This document shows positions 45,742-54,716 of a stretch of DNA of 64,000 nucleotides, piece by piece. The stretch is from Natrialba hulunbeirensis JCM 10989 (GTDB lineage Archaea > Halobacteriota > Halobacteria > Halobacteriales > Natrialbaceae). How positions within the stretch are numbered: the first letter of the stretch is position 1; the number at the start of each line of letters is the position of its first letter. Both the position numbers and the translations under genes were made by a program. The notes under the pieces are model-generated. The model made no database searches. It was not told the origin of the DNA and saw nothing but the letters and a program-made list of their open reading frames with translations. Location: positions 62,001-126,000 of the forward strand of contig NZ_AOIM01000036.1 of NCBI RefSeq assembly GCF_000337575.1, read 5' to 3'.

Positions 45742-46545
45742 ATGACTACAGCAGGACTCACAGCACGACTGAATCGGATCGGAACAGACGACTCGTACGT
45801 AATTATCCCGATGGACCACGGGCTCACGATGGGGGCCGTCCAGGGACTGAAAGACATCGAATCGACGATCGACGGCGTCACTCGCGGCGGCGCGGACGCC
45901 GTCCTCACGCAGAAGGGAATCGCCCCGCGTGTTCACGACAACACGAACGGGAAGGGCTACATCGTCCACCTCAACGGCTCGACGACGATCGGTCCGGACG
46001 AGCAGGATAAACGCCTAACTGGGACCGTCGAAGAAGCGATTCGCGCCGGTGCGGACGCCGTCTCCTTCCATATCAACGTTGGCTCTGATTACGAACCTGA
46101 ACAGACGAGCCAGCTTGCAGACGTGACGCGAAAAGCCGAGCAGTTCGGGATTCCGGTACTCGCGATGGCCTACGCCCGCGGTCCGGGCGTCGACTCCGAG
46201 GACCCTGAGGCGCTCGGTCACGCGGTCCGTCTCGCCGAAGAAGTCGGTGCGGATATCGTCAAGACGGGCTACAGCGGCGACGCCGAGAGCTTCCAGCACG
46301 TCGTCGAATCGACTCGCCTGCCGGTCGTCATCGCCGGTGGCTCGAAAGGAACCGACCGCGAGACCGTAGAGATGGTCCGTGGCGTCATGGACGCCGGCGG
46401 TTCTGGCGTCTCGATGGGCCGGTCGATCTTCCAGCACGAGAACCCCGAAGCCATCACCCGCGCCGTCTCTGGCGTCGTTCACGACGACCTGTCGACGGAG
46501 GATGCGCTTGCAGCGGCCGGGCTCGCGATCGAAGTCGAACACTGA
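45742..46545 (+). CDS. 2-amino-3,7-dideoxy-D-threo-hept-6-ulosonate synthase (aldolase-type)
   Basis: 267 residues. IIPMDHGLTMG near the start, VSFHINVGSDYEPEQ, GADIVKTGYSGD (Schiff-base Lys) and VIAGGSKG define the archaeal DhnA-type class I aldolase. Together with the type II dehydroquinate synthase (here at 52003) it supplies dehydroquinate in archaea lacking DAHP synthase. It follows trpA by 24 bases. A fructose-bisphosphate aldolase role is the alternative, but the aromatic-amino-acid context favours the first. Confidence 0.85.
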   Translation: MTTAGLTARLNRIGTDDSYVIIPMDHGLTMGAVQGLKDIESTIDGVTRGGADAVLTQKGIAPRVHDNTNGKGYIVHLNGSTTIGPDEQDKRLTGTVEEAIRAGADAVSFHINVGSDYEPEQTSQLADVTRKAEQFGIPVLAMAYARGPGVDSEDPEALGHAVRLAEEVGADIVKTGYSGDAESFQHVVESTRLPVVIAGGSKGTDRETVEMVRGVMDAGGSGVSMGRSIFQHENPEAITRAVSGVVHDDLSTEDALAAAGLAIEVEH

Positions 46546-46708
46546 GCACTGACTCGATCTCGGATCACCGATCACCGCTCGCTACGTTCGGTTACTATTC
46601 TTCTCGGACTCTTGGCGCTCTCGTCGGTCCCACCGCCCTCATCGTTCTCGCCGCACCCATCGCCCTCTCCGTTCTCGTCACGCCCGTCGTACTCGTCACA
46701 CTCGCCAC

Positions 46709-47707
46709 TCAAACGCCGTTTTCTGGCCTGATCTCGAGTGGGTCGTGCTCGACGAGTTCGTCGACGATTGCACCGCCGACGCGGGCCGCATTGTCGAGCG
46801 CCAGCGCCAGGCTCGCCTCGTTCCCGTCGAAATTTTCCTCGACGGACTGGCCGGGTGCTGCGCGGTCGTAGTTCGCCACGGCGCGCACGCTCAGGTATCG
46901 ATCGAGGCGGTCGAAGCGCTCGAGTGCCGTCGCCGTCGCGGCATCTTCCATCTGGGTCGTCAGGTAGGGTGAGATACCGTAGGCGTCACAGAGCCACTCG
47001 ACTTCTTGAGCGTAGCGCGGGCCGTGCCAGAACTCGTCGCCGCAGACGGTTGGGCCGCGTTCGACGGCGGGTCCCGCCTCCTGCGCGTCTGGATAGCTGT
47101 CCTGGTATGCCCGCGCGTCGGCGTCCGTCCGGAGCGACGTGTCGTCGGCAGCCTCGCAGGCGACATCGACGAGCGCGTCCTCGAGGTGGTGAACGTAGTC
47201 GTGCGGTCGGTAGGCGAGGAGGTCGAGGCCCGCATCCGGGTCGTCTCTGCCCTCGTTGGATTCGGGATGAGCCGTGTGAGCTGCCTGCGTCTCGTGACTC
47301 CCGTTCGTCGCCCGATCCCAGCGGTGCTTTCGATCCCAGTCGACAACCGCGTCGGCGATAGCGACGGAGCCGAGTGCGATCCGTTCGGGCGGTCCGCCGG
47401 CAATGCCCGCCGAGACAACATAGGCGGCCGAGAGGTCGATTTCGGGCGAGGCGAGCAGTGCTGTCACGCTCGTCGCCGCGTCGCTCTTGCCGATGCCAGT
47501 CGTCGTGATCGCAACACCGTCGCTCGTCAGGTAGACCGGCGTTTTCGCTCCGCTAACCGAGACGGCATCAACGATGTCGGAACGCTCGAGCCAGGGCCGA
47601 CGCTCGGTCAGCGGCGGCTCCGCGACGGCAGGGAGCACCAGCGCCGCGGGGCGGATCAACTCGTTCGGATCCGTCTCCCGCGGCTCTGGAACTGCGAGGT
47701 CGTTCAT
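46709..47707 (-). CDS. Nucleoside permease/phosphorylase-like protein (NUP family)
   Basis: 332 residues from the ATG at 47707. The phosphorylase-fold motifs VSAGIAGGPPERIALGSV and GDEFWHGPRYAQEVEWL followed by TTQMEDAATATAL match the NUP 'purine nucleoside permease' family, which despite the name looks like a phosphorylase. There is no membrane span, so a cytoplasmic or periplasmic enzyme for nucleosides is likelier than a transporter. A His/Asp/Glu-rich loop is inserted in the middle. Convergent with the ADH synthase. Confidence 0.75.
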   Translation of the reverse strand: MNDLAVPEPRETDPNELIRPAALVLPAVAEPPLTERRPWLERSDIVDAVSVSGAKTPVYLTSDGVAITTTGIGKSDAATSVTALLASPEIDLSAAYVVSAGIAGGPPERIALGSVAIADAVVDWDRKHRWDRATNGSHETQAAHTAHPESNEGRDDPDAGLDLLAYRPHDYVHHLEDALVDVACEAADDTSLRTDADARAYQDSYPDAQEAGPAVERGPTVCGDEFWHGPRYAQEVEWLCDAYGISPYLTTQMEDAATATALERFDRLDRYLSVRAVANYDRAAPGQSVEENFDGNEASLALALDNAARVGGAIVDELVEHDPLEIRPENGV

Positions 47708-47858
47708 GCTGTGGCGGTTGCAGCGAACGGGCAAAGGCGCACCGACCGCGGTCGAGATCTGCAACTGATCGCGTCCCCCGGAGACGGCAAACCGTGTATA
47801 GCGCCGTCTTCTGGACCGGAAGAATTTCAGTCTCCGTCTGCGTTCCCAGTCCGTAGAC

Positions 47859-48431
47859 GTGACCGACGGCGAACAGCTCACGATTGACGACGAAATCATC
47901 GCACGGGCGCGGATCCACGCCCGCGAGGTCGTCGCCGACAACGACCTGGATATCGAGCTGTCTGCACTCGAGTGGGACGTCTCTGCGCGGGCAAAGCGCC
48001 GGGCTGGACTCTGTCGCTGGCGGGCGGCTCGTGAGGAGGCGACGATCGTGTTGGCGCGGCGGGCGTACGAGCGTTACGAGTGGTCGGAGTTCGCTGCGGT
48101 CGTCAGGCACGAACTCGTTCACGCCTGGGAGTACCAGCAGTTTGGTGAGTCGGGACACGGGCCACGGTTTCGCGAGCGCGCGGCCGACCTGGACGCACCG
48201 CGACACTGTCGGTCGTTTTCGGAGCCGCGGTACGTGCTGCGCTGTCTCGGGAGTGACTGCGAGTGGTCGGCCAAACGCCACCAGGCCTCGAAGCCGGTTC
48301 GTGCGCCGGACGGCTATCGCTGTGGCGTCTGTGGCAGCGGGTACGAGGTCGAACACGTCGAGAGCGGCCGGACGTGGTCGTCTGCGAGCGGCTACGGTGG
48401 CGCGAAGGCGGCGCTGGGTGACGAGTGGTAG
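47859..48431 (+). CDS. SprT-like zinc metalloprotease
   Basis: 190 residues starting at a GTG (47859). The zincin motif is HELVHAWEYQQFGESGHG, with HExxH and a further His. The C-terminal part has CxxC-type pairs (RCLGSDCEW, RCGVCGSGY) forming a zinc ribbon. SprT/Spartan proteins degrade DNA-crosslinked proteins, though archaeal members are untested. Confidence 0.85.
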   Translation: MTDGEQLTIDDEIIARARIHAREVVADNDLDIELSALEWDVSARAKRRAGLCRWRAAREEATIVLARRAYERYEWSEFAAVVRHELVHAWEYQQFGESGHGPRFRERAADLDAPRHCRSFSEPRYVLRCLGSDCEWSAKRHQASKPVRAPDGYRCGVCGSGYEVEHVESGRTWSSASGYGGAKAALGDEW

Positions 48432-48450
48432 CGCGTTGGTCTGGGTGTCT

Positions 48451-48581
48451 GTTGGTTGTCTGGTGTCCGCTGCCTGTTGTTTGTTGTTTGTTGTCTGTTG
48501 TTGGTTGTCTGGTGTCCACTGCCTGTTGTTTGTTGTTTGTTGTCTGTTGTTGGTTGTCTGGTGTCCACTGCCTGTTGTTTG
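48451..48581. repeat. 49-bp tandem repeat
   Basis: Two full 49-bp units (48451-48499, 48500-48548) and a partial third (from 48549) share GTTGGTTGTCTGGTGTCC and TGTTGTTTG runs. The whole 229-base spacer between the SprT gene and the next ORF (48661) is repeat-rich and Thr/Cys/Val-biased on either strand; no gene is seen in it. Confidence 0.85.
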
Positions 48582-48660
48582 TCTGGTATCCGCTACTCAC
48601 GTTCGCGAGCCGAATCCGGAGCGCGGAACACTTATTCGGCGCTGTGGACCTGTTCTAGAC

Positions 48661-49257
48661 ATGGGACTATTCGATCTAATGCTCGGCTCGTCCGGTCCAG
48701 GCGAGCAGGGCGTCGAGGGGAAATCGTACACACTCCCGAAGGAAACACACGATTTCGTCTACCCCGTCGCCGTCCGCCGCGAGGAGGTAGCGGCGTTCAC
48801 AGAGCTCATCGAGGCCGAAGCGAACGCACCGTACGTCGAGGAAGAAACCGAGGAACTGCAGGATGTCTTCGACGACGTGCTTGGCGACGCCGGCATCGAC
48901 GCATCGGATCTGGCCGAACAGAAGCGCCAGACGCGACTCGCGGTCGAGCCAGTCATCGACCACTGGCGCGAGCAGGTGGGCGCTGCTGGAGACAGCAGTG
49001 AGAGCACTGAGGACGGTACCACTGGCACCGACGATTCCAGCAGCCACACCGACACCATCACCACCGTCTACGCCCGCCCCGGCACCGACGACCGGCTGCT
49101 CGCGTTCACCAAACTGTGCAAGCAACGGGACGACCAGCCAGACGACCCGTTCGAACTCCCCGCATCGTTTCCCGACGCAGCGGCCCTGCTGACTCGCCTG
49201 CGGGACGCAACCGATAGTCAGTACCGAGCAGTCGTCCACACGGATCTTCTCGAGTAG
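48661..49257 (+). CDS. Hypothetical acidic protein
   Basis: 198 residues from the ATG at 48661 (MGLFDLMLGSSGPGEQGVEG). It has a predicted helix-rich N-terminal half (DFVYPVAVRREEVAAFTELIE), a Ser/Thr/Asp linker at about residues 115-138 and a second structured half (ITTVYARPGTDDRLLAFTKL). No family is recognised. It is tail-to-tail with the HAD hydrolase at 49298. Confidence 0.7.
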   Translation: MGLFDLMLGSSGPGEQGVEGKSYTLPKETHDFVYPVAVRREEVAAFTELIEAEANAPYVEEETEELQDVFDDVLGDAGIDASDLAEQKRQTRLAVEPVIDHWREQVGAAGDSSESTEDGTTGTDDSSSHTDTITTVYARPGTDDRLLAFTKLCKQRDDQPDDPFELPASFPDAAALLTRLRDATDSQYRAVVHTDLLE

Positions 49258-49297
49258 TCATCGGCTCACATTCTCCTCGAAACAACCCTGCCCACCC

Positions 49298-49999
49298 TCA
49301 GAGAATCGTCTCAAACGACTCCAGCGTCCCAAGCTCGTACGTCGGCTGGTGCACCGTCGGATCGCCGTGTTGGACCTGGTTCTCGAGTTCGATCCAGGCC
49401 GAGTCGAGCCCCATTGCGTTCGCACCGCCGACGTCCGCGTGCAACGAATCCCCGATGTGGACCGCCGTCTCTGGGGTCGCCTCGAGTGCCTGCAGTGCGT
49501 ACTCGAACGGTGCAGTGTCGGGTTTCGGGAAGATACCCGCCGCCGGATCCGTGAAGACACGAACGTCGAACGCGTCCTCGATATCGAGCGCGCGGAGCTT
49601 CTGTGTCTGAGTTTTGCGGCCGCCGTTCGTGATCAGGCCGACCGGTCCCTGCTCGCGGGCGGACTCGAGTGCCGCCTTCGCGCCGGGGCGAAACTCGACG
49701 GCGGTTGGATCCTCACGCTCGAGGTAGGCCGCGGCGAGTTCTGCTGCGCCGCCGGGACCGAGCTGGTCCTGGACGTGCGGCTCGGCCTGTGTAGCGACAG
49801 TCGAGAAGAGCGCTTCGTAGAACTCGCGGGCGGTCTCGGCTGTCGGGAGGTCGGGAATCACGGCTCGAAGGTCGGCCGGTGTGCAGAACGGTTCGATACC
49901 GGCGTCGTCGAACGTGCCGGCGAGGAGGGGGTCCGGATCCTGGATGGGCTCGCAGAGAGTGCTGTCGAGATCGAAATAGATCGCATCGTAGGCTGCCAT
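49298..49999 (-). CDS. HAD-superfamily hydrolase
   Basis: 233 residues. Motif I is YFDLDSTL (nucleophile Asp at about residue 10), motif II GLITNGGRKTQ and motifs III-IV KPDTAPFEYAL, then HIGDSLHADVGGANAMG. The sequence is like HAD phosphatases of the phosphoglycolate/2-haloacid group; the substrate is not determinable. It lies divergent from the CARF-like regulator. Confidence 0.85.
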   Translation of the reverse strand: MAAYDAIYFDLDSTLCEPIQDPDPLLAGTFDDAGIEPFCTPADLRAVIPDLPTAETAREFYEALFSTVATQAEPHVQDQLGPGGAAELAAAYLEREDPTAVEFRPGAKAALESAREQGPVGLITNGGRKTQTQKLRALDIEDAFDVRVFTDPAAGIFPKPDTAPFEYALQALEATPETAVHIGDSLHADVGGANAMGLDSAWIELENQVQHGDPTVHQPTYELGTLESFETIL

Positions 50000-50126
50000 T
50001 GAGTCGTCGTACGAACGCGATGGTTCTGAACGTTTCGTCGCACGGTGGGATGGGTGGACGGCGTCGAGACCCGTGAGAGTCCACTGATTCGACAGGTGTT
50101 ATTTCGGAGGCGGTCGTTGTCCGGGT

Positions 50127-51041
50127 ATGGACGTCGTCAAACGAGTACACGTCGTGCCGCTGGGCTACGAGTACGACCGGATCGTCGAACCGATTCGGCG
50201 CCAGCGCGCCGACCTCGTCTATCTTCTCGAACACGATGGTGGACACCGTAAACCCGATAAGACGAGTGAGTCACCGGTTCCTGGCCCTGAATCAACTGCT
50301 GGCATGGACCGATCGGACTCCAGTTCCAGCGCTTCTACTGACACCCCACCCACTGCCGACGACAACGGCCCACCAGCCACGTACCACGACGAGTTGCGCG
50401 AGGAACTCGAGTCTATCGTGCCGGACGTCCAGACGTGGTCCTGCGACCTCACGGACGTCTACGCCGTCCTCGGAGCCGTAACGACGATTGCCTCGAAACA
50501 CGCTGACGACGACGTCTCGGTCAACGTCTCCGGTGGCGGGACCATTGCTGCGATCGGCGCGACGATGGCCTGCATGGATGTCTCGACCGATGCACGGGCG
50601 TTCTACGTGGAGCCGGAGTCCTACGCCCACGACGGGACGACCGAACCGTCCTCGACCGGAATCGACGAAATCGACGGACTACCGACGTACCCGCTCGACT
50701 CGCCGACGGCGGACCAGGTCGCAATCATGGGGTTCCTCCGTGATCCGACCTCGTGGGACGGCTACCACGACGACCGGACTGCACCACCGAAAAAGAAGGA
50801 TCTCATCGAGTTTGCCCGCGACCGCGGCCTCTCGTTCATGGCTGACCGCCAGTCGCCCGACGAGCGAGCCGGAGAGGACAAGGGTGCGTTTCGTGTCCTC
50901 GATACGCACGTGCTGAACCCGCTCGAAGCCGACGGCTACGTCACGATCGAATCCGTCGGTCGTCGGCGAGTCGTCTCGCTCACCGAACAGGGAGACAACG
51001 CGTATCGGGCATTCAAGCACAAAATTTCGGAGTTAGACTAA
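50127..51041 (+). CDS. HFX_2341-type regulator (CARF-like domain and winged helix)
   Basis: 304 residues. The N-terminal domain begins VKRVHVVPLGYEYDRIVEPI and contains VSVNVSGGGTIAAIGATMAC, the glycine-rich loop typical of CARF domains. The C-terminal third is winged-helix-like (LIEFARDRGLSFM, then VLNPLEADGYVTIESVGRRRVVSLT). A Ser/Thr/Pro/Asp-rich linker sits at about residues 55-85, within the CARF-like part. No CRISPR array or Cas gene is in this window. The protein may sense a cyclic oligonucleotide, by family analogy only. Confidence 0.75.
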   Translation: MDVVKRVHVVPLGYEYDRIVEPIRRQRADLVYLLEHDGGHRKPDKTSESPVPGPESTAGMDRSDSSSSASTDTPPTADDNGPPATYHDELREELESIVPDVQTWSCDLTDVYAVLGAVTTIASKHADDDVSVNVSGGGTIAAIGATMACMDVSTDARAFYVEPESYAHDGTTEPSSTGIDEIDGLPTYPLDSPTADQVAIMGFLRDPTSWDGYHDDRTAPPKKKDLIEFARDRGLSFMADRQSPDERAGEDKGAFRVLDTHVLNPLEADGYVTIESVGRRRVVSLTEQGDNAYRAFKHKISELD

Positions 51042-51105
51042 CAGACAAACTCGTAGCACGTCTCAGTGTCCCAGCCACGTTACTGCTGTCTCGGTTCTCT
51101 CGTCC

Positions 51106-51780
51106 CTACTCACACCGTGTTCGGCGTCGCGCCATCAGCGTCGCGAGCGTCGTCCCGAGTCGGGCGAACTCGAGATCCCCACGCAGCCGGTCGGCGTGAG
51201 CCTGCAAGCCATCCTCGTCGAGTCCGAACGGGGTGGCATCTTCACAGTGGGTCGCAGCAGCTTCCACACGGCTGAGCAGACAGGGCGCTGCGTCGGCAAC
51301 CGCCGGGCGAAACCGCTGGGTATGGTGGCAGGCGGGCGACGACGATCCGGCAGCACGCGCTGCGGCCAGCAACTCCTCGACAACGATGAGTCGCCGGCGG
51401 AGGGTTCGAATCGTCGATGCGTCAGCGGGTGGGGTCAGCGTGCTCGCGATGGCTGCGTCGGCCCCCGAAATCGCCTCGGAGTCCGCGTCGAACGCAGCCG
51501 CGAGTCGCTCACACTCGAGTGTCGCGTGCCGGCTGCGCCGACTCGCGAGACGGATCGCGGCCAGGACGGCAGCGGGGCGGCCGTACTCGAGTGTTGCCAG
51601 TTCGCCCCCGTGGGCGAACGCTGCACGGGCGACCGGGCCGAGTGCGTCGGCGTCCAGCCGGTCGATGGCCTCACCGACCGTGCTGACGGAGTCGGATGCG
51701 TCCGCTGCAGCCTGGCTATCCGTCTCGGCTGAACCGGTCGTCGCGTCTGCGTCGTCGGGTTCGAACTGGCGCTGACCCAT
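51106..51780 (-). CDS. Hypothetical acidic protein
   Basis: 224 residues from the ATG at 51780 (MGQRQFEPDDADATTG). It is Ala-rich and helical (ELATLEYGRPAAVLAAIRLAS, TIRTLRRRLIVVEELLAAARAAG), with a few Cys and His (SPACHHTQRF, APCLLSRVEAAATHCED). No family is recognised. It is divergent from the dehydroquinate synthase gene. Its upstream region has a direct repeat ATCGATACT (51835 and 51853). Confidence 0.65.
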   Translation of the reverse strand: MGQRQFEPDDADATTGSAETDSQAAADASDSVSTVGEAIDRLDADALGPVARAAFAHGGELATLEYGRPAAVLAAIRLASRRSRHATLECERLAAAFDADSEAISGADAAIASTLTPPADASTIRTLRRRLIVVEELLAAARAAGSSSPACHHTQRFRPAVADAAPCLLSRVEAAATHCEDATPFGLDEDGLQAHADRLRGDLEFARLGTTLATLMARRRTRCE

Positions 51781-52002
51781 GATTGAACTGTCTCGCGATA
51801 GAATATTAGTCACTTCTACAAAGGTATCAATACTATCGATACTATCCATACAATCGATACTTTCCTACTATTGTCACCTACGAGCTGCCGGGGCCGGCAG
51901 CGTCCCCTTCCGATAGCTCGTCTCCCCGAATCGAGGCGTCGCTCATCGACATCGCCTGCCAGATCCGCCACGTTCAAGCCGGTTCCCTTCGACCGTCGAG
52001 TC

Positions 52003-53271
52003 ATGACACGATCCGTCTGGATCAAAGCCGACGACACCGTCGGCGACTGGGACGACCGCCGTGCGCGCATCACGGCCGCACTCGAGGCCGGCGCGGACTG
52101 GGTACTGGTCGACGAGAAGGACGTCGAACGCGTGCGCGAACTCGGTGACATCAACGTCGCCGCCTTCCGTACTGATGGCGACGTGACGCTGGTCGACGAC
52201 GCCGAAGCCGACACCGAGAGTTCTGATGTCGACGAACTCGAGGAGATCGACAACGTCGACGATTCCGAAAATCTCGATGTCGACATCACTGAACCGACCG
52301 ATGGGACGGCTGCCGACGCCGTCATCGTCGGCAAGGACGGCGAAGGTGATGCCACGATCGATCTACCGAACGACTTCTCCGGCTCGGCCGACCTCTCGAC
52401 GCTTCGTCGCGACGGCGACAAGGACATCGATCGCGGCGCGTACGTTCGCATCCTCGACACCGAGTACGAGGCGTTCGCCGAAGCCGCCGCCGAGGAGGGT
52501 GAGTACACCATCGTCATCGGCGAGGACTGGACGATCATCCCACTCGAGAACCTGATCGCTCGCATCGGCGAGGAGACCGACCTCGTCGCGGGCGTTACCA
52601 GCGCCGAGGAGGCCAAAACTGCCTTCGAAACGCTCGAACTCGGCTCCGATGCGGTCCTCCTCGATTCCGACAACCCCGACGAGATCAGACGAACGGTCGA
52701 GGTTCGCGACGAGGCAGAACGAGAGTCGCTCGACCTCCAGTACGCTGAAGTGACCGATGTCGAGCAGATCGGCAGTGCGGATCGGGTCTGTGTCGACACC
52801 GGGAGCCTCCTCGAGCACGACGAGGGAATGCTCGTCGGGTCGATGAGCCGCGGCCTCGTCTTTGTCCACGCCGAGACGGCCGAGTCGCCGTACGTCGCCT
52901 CGCGACCGTTCCGGGTCAACGCGGGTGCGGTCCACGCCTACGTGCGAACACCCGAGGGCGGCACGAAGTACCTCTCGGAACTCCAGAGCGGTGACGAGGT
53001 GCAGGTCGTCGATACGAACGGCAACACGCGTGAGGCAATCGTCGGCCGAGTCAAGATCGAGAAGCGGCCGATGTTCCGTGTCGCCCTGGAAACCGACGAC
53101 GGCGACCATATCGAGACACTCCTCCAGAACGCCGAGACGATCAAGGTCGCAACCGGCGACGGACGGAAAGCAGTCACCGATCTCGCGGCGGGCGACGAAC
53201 TCCTGTTGTACTACGAGGACACGGCACGCCACTTCGGCGAAGCGGTCGAGGAGAGTATTATCGAGAAGTAA
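52003..53271 (+). CDS. 3-dehydroquinate synthase type II (archaeal)
   Basis: 422 residues from the ATG at 52003 (MTRSVWIKADDTVGDWDDRR). The archaeal DHQS II signature is present: WTIIPLENLIA, DTGSLLEHDEGMLVGSMSRGL split over two segments, and FRVNAGAVHAYV. It converts the ADH synthase product to dehydroquinate. An Asp/Glu-rich insertion (DESSDVDELEEIDN-like, about residues 65-105) is a haloarchaeal feature. The matching aldolase is at 45742, and dehydroquinase at 53892 acts next. Confidence 0.9.
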   Translation: MTRSVWIKADDTVGDWDDRRARITAALEAGADWVLVDEKDVERVRELGDINVAAFRTDGDVTLVDDAEADTESSDVDELEEIDNVDDSENLDVDITEPTDGTAADAVIVGKDGEGDATIDLPNDFSGSADLSTLRRDGDKDIDRGAYVRILDTEYEAFAEAAAEEGEYTIVIGEDWTIIPLENLIARIGEETDLVAGVTSAEEAKTAFETLELGSDAVLLDSDNPDEIRRTVEVRDEAERESLDLQYAEVTDVEQIGSADRVCVDTGSLLEHDEGMLVGSMSRGLVFVHAETAESPYVASRPFRVNAGAVHAYVRTPEGGTKYLSELQSGDEVQVVDTNGNTREAIVGRVKIEKRPMFRVALETDDGDHIETLLQNAETIKVATGDGRKAVTDLAAGDELLLYYEDTARHFGEAVEESIIEK

Positions 53272-53326
53272 CGAGTCCGAGAGGCTGCTATACTGACCGG
53301 GCCGCTCACTGCTGGGGCTATGTAAT

Positions 53327-53770
53327 TTACTTCGGGTTTGCGTCCGTCTCTGCTTCTGTCTCCGCATCCGCTGCGGGCTCGAGTCGCGTCGTACACCAGT
53401 GACAGAACGTCAGGTCCTCGTCCAGTTCCTTGCCACACTCCGGACAGGACGGTCCGCCCTCACCGTCTGCGTTCGTGTTCGATCCAGGTGGAAATCCGAG
53501 TCCGCGAAAGGTCGCGTCGATCGCGGCAAACAGGGCAATAAAGGAAAAGAGGAACTGTGTAATCGTATCCGTCTCGTTGGCGACCGCCGTCATGCTATCG
53601 GAGACCGAATCAGCCGCGGCGATCTCTCCAGTCGGGAGAAAGACCACCGCTGCCCCGATGAACAGTCCGCCGAAAACGAGCGCACGGATCCAGTCACGGA
53701 TCAGCGCGTGGCCGGCGCCGGGGAGGAACAGAGAGATGCCGCCGGCAACGAGGGCACGAAGCCATGTCAT
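53327..53770 (-). CDS. Membrane protein with C-terminal zinc ribbon
   Basis: 147 residues. Three hydrophobic segments (about residues 5-23, 29-45, 70-88) precede a zinc ribbon of CPECGKELDEDLTFCHWC type and an acidic tail. It resembles haloarchaeal DUF7575-type proteins. It lies between dehydroquinate synthase and dehydroquinase but on the opposite strand to the former; no functional link is proved. Confidence 0.75.
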   Translation of the reverse strand: MTWLRALVAGGISLFLPGAGHALIRDWIRALVFGGLFIGAAVVFLPTGEIAAADSVSDSMTAVANETDTITQFLFSFIALFAAIDATFRGLGFPPGSNTNADGEGGPSCPECGKELDEDLTFCHWCTTRLEPAADAETEAETDANPK

Positions 53771-53891
53771 CGTGTGTAATGATATGAGAGGCGACTCCTT
53801 AACATTCCGATTCTGATTCCGTTTCTGTCTGCTGTGTACTCGAGTACCCCGGCTATCCCGCTGGGTTGCCCTGAAAGGGATCGGGACCGTC

Positions 53892-54614
53892 TCAGTCGGC
53901 TGCCGGCTCTAGCTGTGTCACCAGCCGTGAAAGCGTCTCGAGATCGTACTGGCCCGGTGCTGTCGCCTTCGACGGGTCGACCGGCGCGTAGCCGATTCGC
54001 GAACCGTACACCGGCGCGACGGCTCGCGTGTGGCTCCCGGCAGCGCCCATTGCCATCGTGGCGACCGTGTGCTCATCCTCTCGTGCGAGCTGGTGTGTAA
54101 CGGTCAACAGCGCCAGCGCATCGCTTCGGTCCGTCGCCGTCACCGCGAGTTTGCCCACATCGCCGTACCGACAGGCGTCGGTGAGCGTTTCGCTCATCGC
54201 CACAACACTCGGCGTCTCCTCGAAGTCGTGTGCGGAGGCCACGACAGTCACGCCGCGCGTAGCGGCCGTCTCGTTGAGCGTTGTCGCGGATCCATCGCGC
54301 AGCGACGCGAGTTCGATGTCGATCGCTTGCACTGCATCCAGTTGTGTCACCTCGGCCAGCGCGTCCAGGCGCTTCTCGTCGTCTGCAGCCTCCCCACCCT
54401 CCCAGGCGGCACGGTTCGTCGCCAGCACCGGCAGTGCGTCGGCCGTCTCTTCGTACTCAGCGTCGTACGACTCGAGTGCGGCGACTGGCTCGCTGGCCAG
54501 ATCCATCCGGAACTCGATTACGTCGGCGTGGCTGCGCGCGGCTGGCTCCTCACTGAGGTCGGCTGTCGACGCGGCGAGCGTGAACGACTCGAACTCGAGA
54601 CCCTCCAGACCCAT
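53892..54614 (-). CDS. aroD: 3-dehydroquinate dehydratase type I
   Basis: 240 residues. The EFRMDL motif (about residues 33-38), VVASAHDFEETP with the catalytic His, KLAVTATDR with the Schiff-base Lys, and TVATMAMGAAGSHTRAVAPVYGS are those of type I dehydroquinase, which forms dehydroshikimate. It works right after dehydroquinate synthase (52003). Normal length. Confidence 0.92.
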   Translation of the reverse strand: MGLEGLEFESFTLAASTADLSEEPAARSHADVIEFRMDLASEPVAALESYDAEYEETADALPVLATNRAAWEGGEAADDEKRLDALAEVTQLDAVQAIDIELASLRDGSATTLNETAATRGVTVVASAHDFEETPSVVAMSETLTDACRYGDVGKLAVTATDRSDALALLTVTHQLAREDEHTVATMAMGAAGSHTRAVAPVYGSRIGYAPVDPSKATAPGQYDLETLSRLVTQLEPAAD

Positions 54615-54716
54615 TCGTGTGCAGTGATGGGGAACTGATCGAAAAACGGTGTCGGTTGGTGCAGCGTGTGTTACTGTCGAGAGAGAAACCGAGAACCGAA
54701 ACAGCCGAATCCGAGG

